Made by a program: the position numbers and the translations under genes
DNA from: CAZDKO01 sp964506075 [NCBI: uncultured bacterium]
GTDB taxonomy: Bacteria; CAZDME01; JAYEMH01
Length of the DNA stretch: 13,959 nt
Assembly: GCA_964506075.1 (NCBI GenBank)
Contig: CAZDKO010000037.1
Coordinates: forward strand, 1 to 13,959
Direction: 5' to 3'
The notes under the pieces: generated by a model
The model's input: only the letters and a program-made list of their open reading frames with translations
Databases searched by the model: none
Told to the model about the DNA's origin: nothing
Shown here: positions 6,701-13,857 of the stretch, one piece after another
Position numbering within the stretch: position 1 is the stretch's first letter
Layout of the letters: every line of letters starts with the position of its first letter

Positions 6701-7474
6701 TTAATAGAGCAATATTGACAGAAAGAAATCCGTCACTAAAATTAACATACAGGAAGCCACGACAGAAATAGTGGTTTCCCGGCCGACTCCTTCAGCGCCT
6801 CCTCGGGTTTTAAATCCCCGGTAACAGCTGACAAGGGCAATTATCATTCCAAATACCACTGATTTTAATAATCCGTTAAGAATATCGCTGGAAGCAAGGA
6901 ATTTCAAATTATTAAGAAAAAAACTGCCGTTAATCCCCATCATTTTTACCCCGACTAAATACCCGCCGGTAATACCGATAAAATCGCTAAAGACCGTTAA
7001 AATGGGCAGAAGAACCGTGCAGGAAATAAATCGAGGAACTACCAGATATTTCACCGGACTGACCGCTAATGACTTTAAAGCATCAATCTGTTCTGTAACC
7101 TGCATTGTCCCGATTTCAGCAGTAATAGCCGCTCCTACCCTTCCGGCCAGTATCAACGCTGTCAGCACCGGGCCTAATTCCCGGGTCATGGAAAAACCCA
7201 CGACTGCACCCACGCCGGATTCCACGGAAAGCTGCCGGAATTGATAAAAAGTCTGGACTACCAGAACCATACCGGTGAAAGCACCGGTAATAAGAACAAC
7301 CGGAAGGCTTTTAAGCCCGATATTTTCCATCTGAGTAAATATATTCTTTCTCTCAAAGGGAGGAATAAACATCCAGTAAATGGTTTCAAAAAAAAGCATA
7401 AAAAACCGGCCAATATTATCAACCATGCGAATGCAATAACGGCCTAAAAAATAAACAACGTGCGTAGCTACCAT
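6701..7474 (-). CDS. mlaE: MlaE-family phospholipid ABC transporter permease
   Basis: Inner-membrane permease of the MlaEFD complex. 257 residues with an N-terminal amphipathic part, then about five hydrophobic segments (roughly 55-75, 85-115, 146-180, 200-217, 233-255). The family coupling-helix motif MQVTEQIDALKSL (about 124-136) and MTRELGPVLTALILAGRVG (about 96-114) are clear. The ATG lies two bases after the dnaB stop, so its translation is probably coupled to dnaB; only a weak GTGGGA serves as a binding site. It heads the mlaE-mlaF-mlaD module; no mlaA, mlaB or mlaC homologue is present in the window. Confidence 0.95.
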   Translation of the reverse strand: MVATHVVYFLGRYCIRMVDNIGRFFMLFFETIYWMFIPPFERKNIFTQMENIGLKSLPVVLITGAFTGMVLVVQTFYQFRQLSVESGVGAVVGFSMTRELGPVLTALILAGRVGAAITAEIGTMQVTEQIDALKSLAVSPVKYLVVPRFISCTVLLPILTVFSDFIGITGGYLVGVKMMGINGSFFLNNLKFLASSDILNGLLKSVVFGMIIALVSCYRGFKTRGGAEGVGRETTISVVASCMLILVTDFFLSILLY

Positions 7475-7476
7475 CT

Positions 7477-8808
7477 TTAAATTCCCACTTTCATTAAATT
7501 TTCGAAACGGGCATATTCCTGAATAAAAGCCAGATCCACCTTACCGGTAGGACCGTTCCTTTGCTTTCCAATTATAATTTCTGCCTTGCCTTTATTTTCA
7601 TCTGAAGGATTATAATAATCATCCCGATAAATAAAAGCCACTATATCAGCGTCCTGCTCAATAGCTCCTGACTCCCTTAAATCGGAAAGCTGCGGTTTCT
7701 TTCTCTCCCGGCTTTCGACCGCCCGGCTTAACTGAGAAATGGCAATGACCGGAAGATGCAGTTCTTTAGCCAGGGCTTTTAAAGAACGGGAAATTTCAGA
7801 AATCTCCTGCTGCCTGTTTTCTACCCTGCCTCTACCCTGCATAAGCTGCAGATAATCCACGGATATTAACTGTATGTTGTGCTGGGCTTTTAACCTTCTG
7901 GCTTTAGCCCGTAACTCCAATACTGAAATGGCCGGGGTGTCATCAATATAAATCGGTGCTTCAGACAGTCTGCCGGCCGCCATAGATAATTTCGGGAAAG
8001 CCGACTCTCCTAAAAAACCGTTTAAAAGTTTCCTGCCGTCAATACGGGCCTCTGCCCAGAGCATCCTCTGGACCAATTGTTCTTTTGACATTTCCAAACT
8101 GAAAAAGGCAACCGGTAATTTTTCTTCTACGGCTACATACCTGACCACGTTCAGACAAAAAGAAGTTTTCCCCATCGCCGGACGGCTGGCGAGCACTATT
8201 AAATCTCCCGGTTGAAAACCAGCCGTTAACTGGTCTAAATCTTTAAACCCGGAAGGAACACCGGTTACAAACTGTTTACGATTATAAAGGTCTTCAATTA
8301 CTTTAAAGCTATCTTTTAATATTTCCTTAACCGGTACAAAGGTCTGCTCAATCCTCCTCTGGGCAATTTCAAAAATCATTTGCTCCGCTTTATCCAATAA
8401 AAGATCGGCCTCATCGGCACTTTCATAACTGGCGGTAATAATATGCGTAGCCGTATTGATTAGCTGCCGGAGTAAAGCTTTTTCTTTTACAATTTTTGCG
8501 TAATATTCCAGATGAGCCGAAGTAGGAACTATATTAACCAACGAAGCTAAATAACCGGCCCCTCCCACTTCTTCCAGCTGTTTTCTTTTATTAAGTTCCG
8601 AAGTTAAAGTAACTAAATCCACCGCCTCGCGTTTTTCGTACAAGTCAACAATAGCTTCAAAAATCTTTTGGTGGGATTCTTTATAAAAACTCTGCGGCAC
8701 AAGTATTTCTACCGCTCTCCCCCTGGCTTCATCTTCCAGAAGCATTGAACCTAAAACGCACATTTCTGCTTCTATATTCTGCGGCGGCAGTTTTTCCCGT
8801 TCGGTCAT
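7477..8808 (-). CDS. dnaB: Replicative DNA helicase DnaB
   Basis: Hexameric 5'-3' helicase that unwinds DNA at the replication fork. 443 residues, normal length. The N-terminal primase-interacting domain (about 8-110, starting PPQNIEAEMCVLGSML) and linker are followed by the RecA-like motor: Walker A ASRPAMGKTS (207-216), FSLEMSKEQL (236-245), Walker B SVDYLQLM (316-323), SDLRESGAIEQDADIV (375-390) and the arginine-finger region GKQRNGPTG (414-422). No intein interrupts it. The ATG at 8808 has AAGGG about six bases upstream and lies three bases after the rplI stop. The order rplI-dnaB is conserved across many bacteria. Confidence 0.97.
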   Translation of the reverse strand: MTEREKLPPQNIEAEMCVLGSMLLEDEARGRAVEILVPQSFYKESHQKIFEAIVDLYEKREAVDLVTLTSELNKRKQLEEVGGAGYLASLVNIVPTSAHLEYYAKIVKEKALLRQLINTATHIITASYESADEADLLLDKAEQMIFEIAQRRIEQTFVPVKEILKDSFKVIEDLYNRKQFVTGVPSGFKDLDQLTAGFQPGDLIVLASRPAMGKTSFCLNVVRYVAVEEKLPVAFFSLEMSKEQLVQRMLWAEARIDGRKLLNGFLGESAFPKLSMAAGRLSEAPIYIDDTPAISVLELRAKARRLKAQHNIQLISVDYLQLMQGRGRVENRQQEISEISRSLKALAKELHLPVIAISQLSRAVESRERKKPQLSDLRESGAIEQDADIVAFIYRDDYYNPSDENKGKAEIIIGKQRNGPTGKVDLAFIQEYARFENLMKVGI

Positions 8809-8811
8809 ATT

Positions 8812-9258
8812 TTACCCTTCAATTACCCAGACTTTTAATATTGCCTTTACTTCCGGATGGAGTTCTATACCCACCTGATAAATTCCTAAATTTTTTATCG
8901 GCTCTTCCAATCCGATTTTCTTCTTATCCATCTTTATTCCCTCTTTAACCAGAGCTTCATAAATATCCTGAGCAGTAACTGAACCGTAAAGTTTACCGTC
9001 AACCCCGGCTTTAGCGGCGATGGTACAGGATATTTCTTCAATTTTCCGGGCCAGCTCCAGAGATATCTCCTTCTCTTTTTCTTTTAACTTCAATTCTCTT
9101 CTTTTCCCTTCGGTTACAATCTTAAAATTGGCGGGAGTTGATTTTAAAGCAAAGCCCTTGGGGATGAGAAAATTTCTGGCGTAACCATCACTGACATCAA
9201 TAATATCTTTCTCTTTCCCCAATCCTTTAATGTCGCGATTGAGAATAACCTTCATCAT
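8812..9258 (-). CDS. rplI: 50S ribosomal protein bL9
   Basis: Large-subunit protein bL9. 148 residues, matching the family. The N-terminal rRNA-binding domain contains the signature GKEKDIIDVSDGYARNFLIPKGFA (broken here as GKEKDI, then DGYARNFLIPKG, about residues 14-37), followed by a long charged connecting helix and a C-terminal domain ending KVWVIEG. Two adjacent ATGs (9258 and 9255) are available; AAAGGA lies five and eight bases upstream of them respectively, so either may be used. It lies after rpsR with a 69-bp gap in which I see no clear promoter or terminator. Confidence 0.97.
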   Translation of the reverse strand: MMKVILNRDIKGLGKEKDIIDVSDGYARNFLIPKGFALKSTPANFKIVTEGKRRELKLKEKEKEISLELARKIEEISCTIAAKAGVDGKLYGSVTAQDIYEALVKEGIKMDKKKIGLEEPIKNLGIYQVGIELHPEVKAILKVWVIEG

Positions 9259-9327
9259 TTTATTCCTTTCCGCTTACGTCCAAAAGTCGTAACATATTTA
9301 TGGACTTATTTTAGTACATTTTTAACT

Positions 9328-9582
9328 TTATTCAGCGACAAAAGGTAAAATATTAGCCGTTCTTGCTCTTTTTATGGCTTTAGCCATTTTTCTCTGATGA
9401 TAAGTGCAATTGCCGGATATCCGGCGCGGAATAATTTTACCTCTCTCTGTAAGATACCGCCTTAGTTTATTTGCATCTTTATAATCAACCTCGTCTATTT
9501 TATCTATGCAGAACTTACAAACTTTTTTCTTTAAAAAAAGGTTCTTCTTTTTGATAATCTTTTTCTTCCTTAATTTTGCCAT
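9328..9582 (-). CDS. rpsR: 30S ribosomal protein bS18, zinc-ligand (C+) form
   Basis: Small-subunit protein that pairs with bS6 on the platform. 84 residues. The core [25 protein letters not shown] and the basic [11 protein letters not shown] are family hallmarks. Cys22 and Cys25 (CKFC) plus Cys59 and His62 (CTYH) form a plausible zinc site, so this is the cysteine-containing form rather than the cysteine-free one. ATG at 9582 has a GGGGAG binding site and starts 17 bases after ssb. The N-terminus is a lysine-rich run ([14 protein letters not shown]). Confidence 0.97.
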   Translation of the reverse strand: MAKLRKKKIIKKKNLFLKKKVCKFCIDKIDEVDYKDANKLRRYLTERGKIIPRRISGNCTYHQRKMAKAIKRARTANILPFVAE

Positions 9583-9599
9583 TTATTTCTCCCCTTTCA

Positions 9600-10019
9600 C
9601 TAAAAAGGCACCTCATCTTTCCTCTCGTCAAAATTAACTATTTCTTCTTTATCTTCAACAGCATCCTCTTCCTCTTTAGATACAGATGTTTTTGCTCCTA
9701 AAAACTGAACCCTGTCCGCAATAATATCTAAAGCACTCCTTTTTTCTCCGGAAGAATTCTCCCAGGACCGGCTCTGAAGCCTGCCTTCAATAAAAACCGA
9801 ACGTCCTTTGCTTAAATACTGGCTGCAGCTTTCGGCCTGTTTGCCCCAAACAACAATGCGCAAGAAACACACATCTTCTTTTCTTTCCTTATTCGCCGTG
9901 ATGTAAGTACGGTTCACCGCTATACCGAAATTACATACCGGTTTACCGTCCGGTAAATAACGTAATTCCGGGTCGCGAGTTAAATTACCGATAAGAAAAA
10001 CTTTATTTAGATTGGCCAT
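9600..10019 (-). CDS. ssb: Single-stranded DNA-binding protein
   Basis: OB-fold protein that coats single-stranded DNA and recruits repair and replication enzymes. 139 residues from the chosen start. The OB fold runs from MANLNKVFLIGNLTRDPELR to about residue 108 (IVVWGKQAE, KGRSVFIEGRLQSRSW, ADRVQFLG). A short acidic linker follows, and the tail ends DERKDEVPF, the acidic partner-binding tip. The ATG at 10019 is preferred over an in-frame GTG at 10028 because GGGAGG lies about eight bases before the ATG but touches the GTG. It overlaps the end of rpsF by 17 bases. Confidence 0.96.
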   Translation of the reverse strand: MANLNKVFLIGNLTRDPELRYLPDGKPVCNFGIAVNRTYITANKERKEDVCFLRIVVWGKQAESCSQYLSKGRSVFIEGRLQSRSWENSSGEKRSALDIIADRVQFLGAKTSVSKEEEDAVEDKEEIVNFDERKDEVPF

Positions 10020-10326
10020 TTTCTCCACCTCCCGACATTTCAGGCACTTTATTAAATAACGAGAAACGCAAAATATCCTCTTTAAGCTGCCAATTTTTCC
10101 TTAACTCAAGCATAGCTTCCGGAGAAACGGTAAAATAAACAAGATAAAAAGGGGCCTCCTTCTTCCCTTTGACAGGATATTGTAATTTTCTGATTCCCCA
10201 GTCCTCAATCTTTTCCACCGCTCCTTTAAACTGCTTTATTAAGGATTCAACATCCTGAATTATTTCTTTTTTTCTTTCTTCACTTACAGACGGATTAATT
10301 ATAAAAAGACCTTCGTAATGTTTCAA
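10003..10326 (-). CDS. rpsF: 30S ribosomal protein bS6
   Basis: Small-subunit protein that forms a heterodimer with bS18. 107 residues. The start KHYEGLFIINPSVSEE, the middle WGIRKLQYPVKGKKEAPFYLVYF and the ending EDILRFSLFNKVPE match the family. The start codon is TTG at 10326, set by AAGGAGGTG seven bases upstream and by the absence of another start. The C-terminal tail MSGGGENGQSK is short and glycine-rich, and its codons double as the ribosome binding site of ssb. It lies 18 bases after ychF. The rpsF-ssb-rpsR-rplI order is conserved in many phyla. Confidence 0.95.
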   Translation of the reverse strand: MKHYEGLFIINPSVSEERKKEIIQDVESLIKQFKGAVEKIEDWGIRKLQYPVKGKKEAPFYLVYFTVSPEAMLELRKNWQLKEDILRFSLFNKVPEMSGGGENGQSK

Positions 10327-10331
10327 AATTA

Positions 10332-10340
10332 CACCTCCTT
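10332..10340 (-). promoter_or_regulatory. Strong Shine-Dalgarno that decides the TTG start of rpsF
   Basis: AAGGAGGTG on the minus strand, with the GGAGG core (10334-10338) ending seven bases before the TTG at 10326. This near-perfect match explains how a weak start codon could support a highly expressed ribosomal protein. Confidence 0.85.
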
Positions 10341-10344
10341 GTTT

Positions 10345-11439
10345 TTACGCTCTGAATTTAAATTGAATTATATCTCCATCGTTTAAGCGGTAATCTTTAC
10401 CTTCAACCCTGAGCAACCCTTTTTCTTTTAAAATGTGAAGATTACCATATTCTTTTAAATCTGAGAATTTATATACTTCCGCACAAATAAATCCTTCCTC
10501 TATATCTGAATGGATTTTTCCGGCCGCCTCCTTTGCCGAAGAGCCTTCGGATATCGGCCAGGCCTGAATCTTAGCCCCCTCGGTAGTATAAAAAGTGATA
10601 AGATTTAACAGTTTATAAGCTTCTTTAATCAAAGTATCTAAGGAAGATTCTTTAATTCCCAGATCTGTTTTCAATTCCTCTCTTTCAGATTCGTTAAGCT
10701 CGGTCAATTCTTTTTCCCAGGTAGCACACAGCACCATCACTTTAGTTTTTTCTCTGGAGGCTATTTCTTTCACCCGTTCTATACAATCTGGATAAGCATT
10801 CTCAGATGTAACTTTCTCGTCAGCATTAGCCACGTATAAAACTGGTTTTGAAGTTAACATATCGTAATTTTTAATTATCTCGGCTTCTTCTTTAACCATC
10901 GTCAGCTGCTTGATAGTCTCTCCCCGGGATAAAACGTCCTTTAATTTTTCTAACAACTCCTTCTCTTTGATAAATTCCTTCTCGCCGGTACGAATTTGTC
11001 TGGATACCTTTTCCAGCCTTTTTTCAATCTGTGTTAAGTCTGCCAATATTAATTCGGTATTAATTATTTCAATATCTCTCCGGGGATCAAGCGTCAAATC
11101 TATATGAGCAATTTCTTCATTTTCAAAGCAACGCACCATATGGATTAAAGCATCGGCTGTTCTGACGTGGGAGAGAAATTCATTTCCTAATCCTTCCCCG
11201 TGGCTCGCTCCTTTAACCAATCCGGCTAAATCAACAATCTTTATCTGGGCAGGAATTTTTTCTTTTCCCCCGAGCAATTTAAAAATAAGTTCCAGCCGTT
11301 CGTCGGCAACTCCGGCAAAACCAACATTCGGTTTAATCGTGCAAAAAGGGTAATTAGAAACCAGGGCCTGCCCGCGGGTTAACGCATTAAAAAGGGTTGA
11401 TTTACCAATATTAGGCAAACCCAATATCCCTACCTGCAT
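10345..11439 (-). CDS. ychF: Ribosome-associated ATPase/GTPase YchF (Obg family)
   Basis: Obg-family P-loop protein that prefers ATP and binds ribosomes; OLA1 is the eukaryotic relative. 364 residues, the family length. G1 GLPNIGKS (7-14), SNYPFCTIKPNVG switch region, G3 DLAGLVKGAS, and the YchF-type NADE in place of NKxD (VANADEKV) are present. A coiled-coil insertion follows DLTQIEKRLEKV, and the C-terminal TGS domain (about 280-364) ends GDIIQFKFRA. The ATG at 11439 has AAGGAG with suitable spacing. It may begin the long downstream gene string, after a 112-bp structured spacer that separates it from hppA. Confidence 0.96.
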   Translation of the reverse strand: MQVGILGLPNIGKSTLFNALTRGQALVSNYPFCTIKPNVGFAGVADERLELIFKLLGGKEKIPAQIKIVDLAGLVKGASHGEGLGNEFLSHVRTADALIHMVRCFENEEIAHIDLTLDPRRDIEIINTELILADLTQIEKRLEKVSRQIRTGEKEFIKEKELLEKLKDVLSRGETIKQLTMVKEEAEIIKNYDMLTSKPVLYVANADEKVTSENAYPDCIERVKEIASREKTKVMVLCATWEKELTELNESEREELKTDLGIKESSLDTLIKEAYKLLNLITFYTTEGAKIQAWPISEGSSAKEAAGKIHSDIEEGFICAEVYKFSDLKEYGNLHILKEKGLLRVEGKDYRLNDGDIIQFKFRA

Positions 11440-11475
11440 TAAGTCCTCTCCTTAAAAAAATTTATTTTCCCTCTC

Positions 11476-11546
11476 CTGTTTTCACCCTCACGAACCGCGA
11501 AGTGATAACCCCGAAATGCTCCGTATTTCTCGGGGCAAAAAAACAG
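11476..11546 (-). other. Possible structured RNA element between hppA and ychF
   Basis: An outer pair CTGTTTT (11476-11482) / AAAACAG (11540-11546) encloses two inner inverted repeats. One pairs CCCCGAAAT (11509-11517) with ATTTCTCGGGG (11525-11535), nine pairs with a two-base bulge and a seven-base loop. The other is a short TCAC (11488-11491) / GTGA (11502-11505). On paper this makes a three-way junction just upstream of ychF. T-runs lie before rather than after the GC-rich stem on the transcribed strand, so it is not a normal terminator. It could be a leader RNA, a processing site or a small repeat; this is inference from one sequence. Confidence 0.35.
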
Positions 11547-11551
11547 AGGAG

Positions 11552-13669
11552 CTAAAACAAAGAATTCTTTAATATAAAGCTGGCAAAAACAATAGAAACC
11601 ATAGACATCAGCTTTATCAGGATATTAATAGATGGGCCGGCAGTATCCTTTAAAGGATCACCAACCGTATCGCCTACTACCGCCGCTTTATGGGCAAAAG
11701 AACCTTTCCCTCCTTCTTGTGATTCTATAATTTTTTTGGCATTATCCCAGGCCCCTCCGGCGTTAGCCATTACTATGGCTAATATAAAACCGCTGATTAA
11801 AGCCCCGGCTAAAAGTCCGGCCGCGGCTTCAACCCCGAATATTAAACCAACCAGAATAGGTGAAGCAATCGCTGTTACCGCCGGCAAAACCATCTCCTTC
11901 TGGGCTGCTTTGGCACAAAGATAAACACAGCGGGCATAATCTGCCTTGGCTTCTCCGGCCATTAAACCGGTAATCTCCCTAAACTGCCGGCGGACTTCCT
12001 CAACTATGCTATAAGCGGTCCGCCCCACCGCCCTGATAGTAAAAGAAGAAAATAAAAACGGAAGCATCCCTCCGATAAAAAGACCACAAATAACCGATGG
12101 ATTCATCAGGGTTAAATCTAAAACTCTGGAAATGTTTTCTCTAGAAATAATTAATTCTAATTCATTCCGGTAAGCAGCAATTAAAGCCAAAGCCGTCAGG
12201 GCGGCTGAACCAATGGCAAATCCTTTTCCTGTTGCCGCCGTAGTATTTCCCAGCGCGTCCAAGGCGTCAGTTCTCTGACGAACCTCAGGCGGAAGACCGG
12301 CCATTTGAGCGTTTCCGCCGGCATTATCGGCTACCGGTCCATAGGCATCCGTAGCTAAAGTCATTCCTAAAGTAGAAAGCATTCCTACTGCCGATATACC
12401 CACTCCGTAAAGACCCATGTTAGGATTATTACCTCCTCCGGAAGTAAAATAGCTGACTAAAATAGCAATGCCGACAGTCAAAACAGGAACGGCTGAAGAC
12501 ATCATCCCCCAGGCTAAACCATCCATTATGGTAATGGCTGCCCCGCTTTTAGCCGACTGGGCTAATAAACGGGTAGGTAAATACCGGCTTGAAGTGAAAT
12601 ATTCCGTAGAAGTGCCGATAATTAATCCGGCTAAAAGACCGGATAAAATAGCCCAGTAGATATTAAAGAGTTCAGCGGGGAAAACAAATTTAATTAAAAA
12701 ATAAGCTCCACAGGCAACTAAAAAAGCGGTTACATAAATACCCCGGCGTAAGGCTTTAAGTAGGGTAACCGCTTCGGCTTTGTCACCCGCTTTAATGAAA
12801 AAGGTCCCGATAATAGAAGCTACCACTCCTAAGGAAGCCATCACCATCGGAATAGTCAAACCGGAAACACCTAATCCGGCCGCCACTCCCAGAGCCGCCG
12901 TAGCCACAATAGTTCCAACGTAAGATTCGTAAAGGTCAGCTCCCATTCCGGCCACATCGCCGACGTTATCACCGACATTATCAGCTATAACGGCCGCATT
13001 CCTGGGGTCATCTTCCGGGATATTTGATTCTACCTTTCCAACCAAATCTGCGCCGACATCCGCGGCTTTGGTATAAATTCCGCCCCCCACCCGGGCAAAA
13101 AGAGCCTGGGCGCTGGCACCCATACCGAAACATAACATCGTGCTGGTAATATGCTGGATTTTTTCCGGTTCAAGGATTTCGCCGGCTAATACCTTGGCCT
13201 GATAATACCAGTCAAGAAGATAATACCAGATGCTCAAATCCAAAAGCCCCAGTCCCACGACGACTAAACCCATAACCGCTCCGCTGGAAAAGGCCACTTT
13301 TAATCCCTGATTAAGGCTTTCTCTGGAAGCCTGGGCGGTTCTCCCGCCGGCGCGGGTAGACGTGGTTAAACCGATAAAACCGGCCAATCCGGAAAAAAAA
13401 CCGCCGGTTAAAAAAGCAAACGGAACAAAAATAACTAAATATCCCCGCCACGCCAATATTAACAACACCATAAACATAAAAGCAAAAAATATACTTACCC
13501 CGGTATACTGCCTCTTAATATAAGCAACTGCTCCTTCTCTTACCGCCGAGGCGATTCTTTTCATTTCTGAATTTCCTTCATCTTTCTTCATTACATAAAC
13601 AAAAAGAAAAGCCGCAAAAATCAATGCCAGCACAGAACCAAAAGGAGCCACCCAAATGATGTTTTCCAT
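11552..13669 (-). CDS. hppA: Membrane-bound pyrophosphatase, K+-dependent type (H+ or Na+ pump)
   Basis: Integral membrane enzyme that hydrolyses pyrophosphate and pumps H+ or Na+. 705 residues with about 16 membrane helices. Catalytic motifs are complete: YTKAADVGADLVGKVE (about 199-214), DDPRNAAVIADNVGDNVGD (220-238), DAYGPVADNAGGNAQMAG (441-458) and GDTVGDPLKDTAGPS (666-680). In GNTTAATGKG (474-483) Ala478 and Gly481 are the residues of K+-dependent enzymes; K+-independent ones have Lys and Thr there. Which ion is pumped cannot be decided by eye. The ATG at 13669 (MENIIWVAPF) is chosen; the frame extends upstream to 13837, but that part runs through a palindromic repeat and is not family-like. 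AAAGGA lies 14 bases upstream, rather far. Confidence 0.96.
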   Translation of the reverse strand: MENIIWVAPFGSVLALIFAAFLFVYVMKKDEGNSEMKRIASAVREGAVAYIKRQYTGVSIFFAFMFMVLLILAWRGYLVIFVPFAFLTGGFFSGLAGFIGLTTSTRAGGRTAQASRESLNQGLKVAFSSGAVMGLVVVGLGLLDLSIWYYLLDWYYQAKVLAGEILEPEKIQHITSTMLCFGMGASAQALFARVGGGIYTKAADVGADLVGKVESNIPEDDPRNAAVIADNVGDNVGDVAGMGADLYESYVGTIVATAALGVAAGLGVSGLTIPMVMASLGVVASIIGTFFIKAGDKAEAVTLLKALRRGIYVTAFLVACGAYFLIKFVFPAELFNIYWAILSGLLAGLIIGTSTEYFTSSRYLPTRLLAQSAKSGAAITIMDGLAWGMMSSAVPVLTVGIAILVSYFTSGGGNNPNMGLYGVGISAVGMLSTLGMTLATDAYGPVADNAGGNAQMAGLPPEVRQRTDALDALGNTTAATGKGFAIGSAALTALALIAAYRNELELIISRENISRVLDLTLMNPSVICGLFIGGMLPFLFSSFTIRAVGRTAYSIVEEVRRQFREITGLMAGEAKADYARCVYLCAKAAQKEMVLPAVTAIASPILVGLIFGVEAAAGLLAGALISGFILAIVMANAGGAWDNAKKIIESQEGGKGSFAHKAAVVGDTVGDPLKDTAGPSINILIKLMSMVSIVFASFILKNSLF

Positions 13670-13751
13670 ATTCTTTTGTTTTGTCCTTTCTATGTTATCA
13701 CAACCAACTAACCGATTTAAATTGAAGAAAGCAAATTGATAATCAAAATTC

Positions 13752-13802
13752 CCTGCCTGCCCTGTCTGTCGACAGGCAGCCGACAGGTAGATGTCAGGCA
13801 GG
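13752..13802. repeat. CCTGCCTG-type palindromic repeat, copy 2
   Basis: Outer arms CCTGCCTG (13752-13759) and CAGGCAGG (13795-13802) are exact reverse complements; the interior holds the self-complementary TGTCGACA (13767-13774) within several CTGTC/GACAG units. The first 15 bases are identical to the reverse complement of 1771-1785 in copy 1. It sits in the hppA leader, about 85-130 bases upstream of the hppA ATG, and would form a strong hairpin in the 5' untranslated RNA if transcription starts further upstream. Confidence 0.8.
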
Positions 13803-13806
13803 AACC

Positions 13807-13854
13807 GAATCGAAAACCCTCCACGTTCTATTTTCAATTCTCGATTTTCGATTC
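13807..13854. repeat. 10-bp inverted repeat GAATCGAAAA upstream of hppA
   Basis: GAATCGAAAA (13807-13816) is the exact reverse complement of TTTTCGATTC (13845-13854), with a 28-base loop. The interior has another degenerate copy, CAATTCTCGATTTTC (13835-13849), so the stretch is a cluster of ATTCTCGATTTT-like units. No promoter is convincing here. Confidence 0.6.
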
Positions 13855-13857
13855 TCT

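Noticed and set aside
9259-9327. Promoter or attenuator in the rpsR-rplI gap
   Set aside because: Only a weak GTCCA/TGGAC pair with a long loop is visible and no -35/-10 pair is convincing.
10327-10344. S6:S18 autoregulatory leader before rpsF
   Set aside because: Only 18 bases separate ychF and rpsF, and no hairpin with the CCG-type loop is visible there or in the last ychF codons.
13690-13740. Possible hppA promoter (TTGATT with ATTTAA, or an extended -10 GTGATAAC, on the minus strand)
   Set aside because: Each candidate lacks a good partner box at 16-18 bases; transcription from the tRNA side is equally possible.
13670-13837. N-terminal extension of the pyrophosphatase reading frame by 56 codons
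   Set aside because: It is read through the palindromic repeat at 13752-13802, has unlike composition (e.g. ACRQTGQAGN) and no counterpart in the family; the ATG at 13669 starts the first membrane helix.
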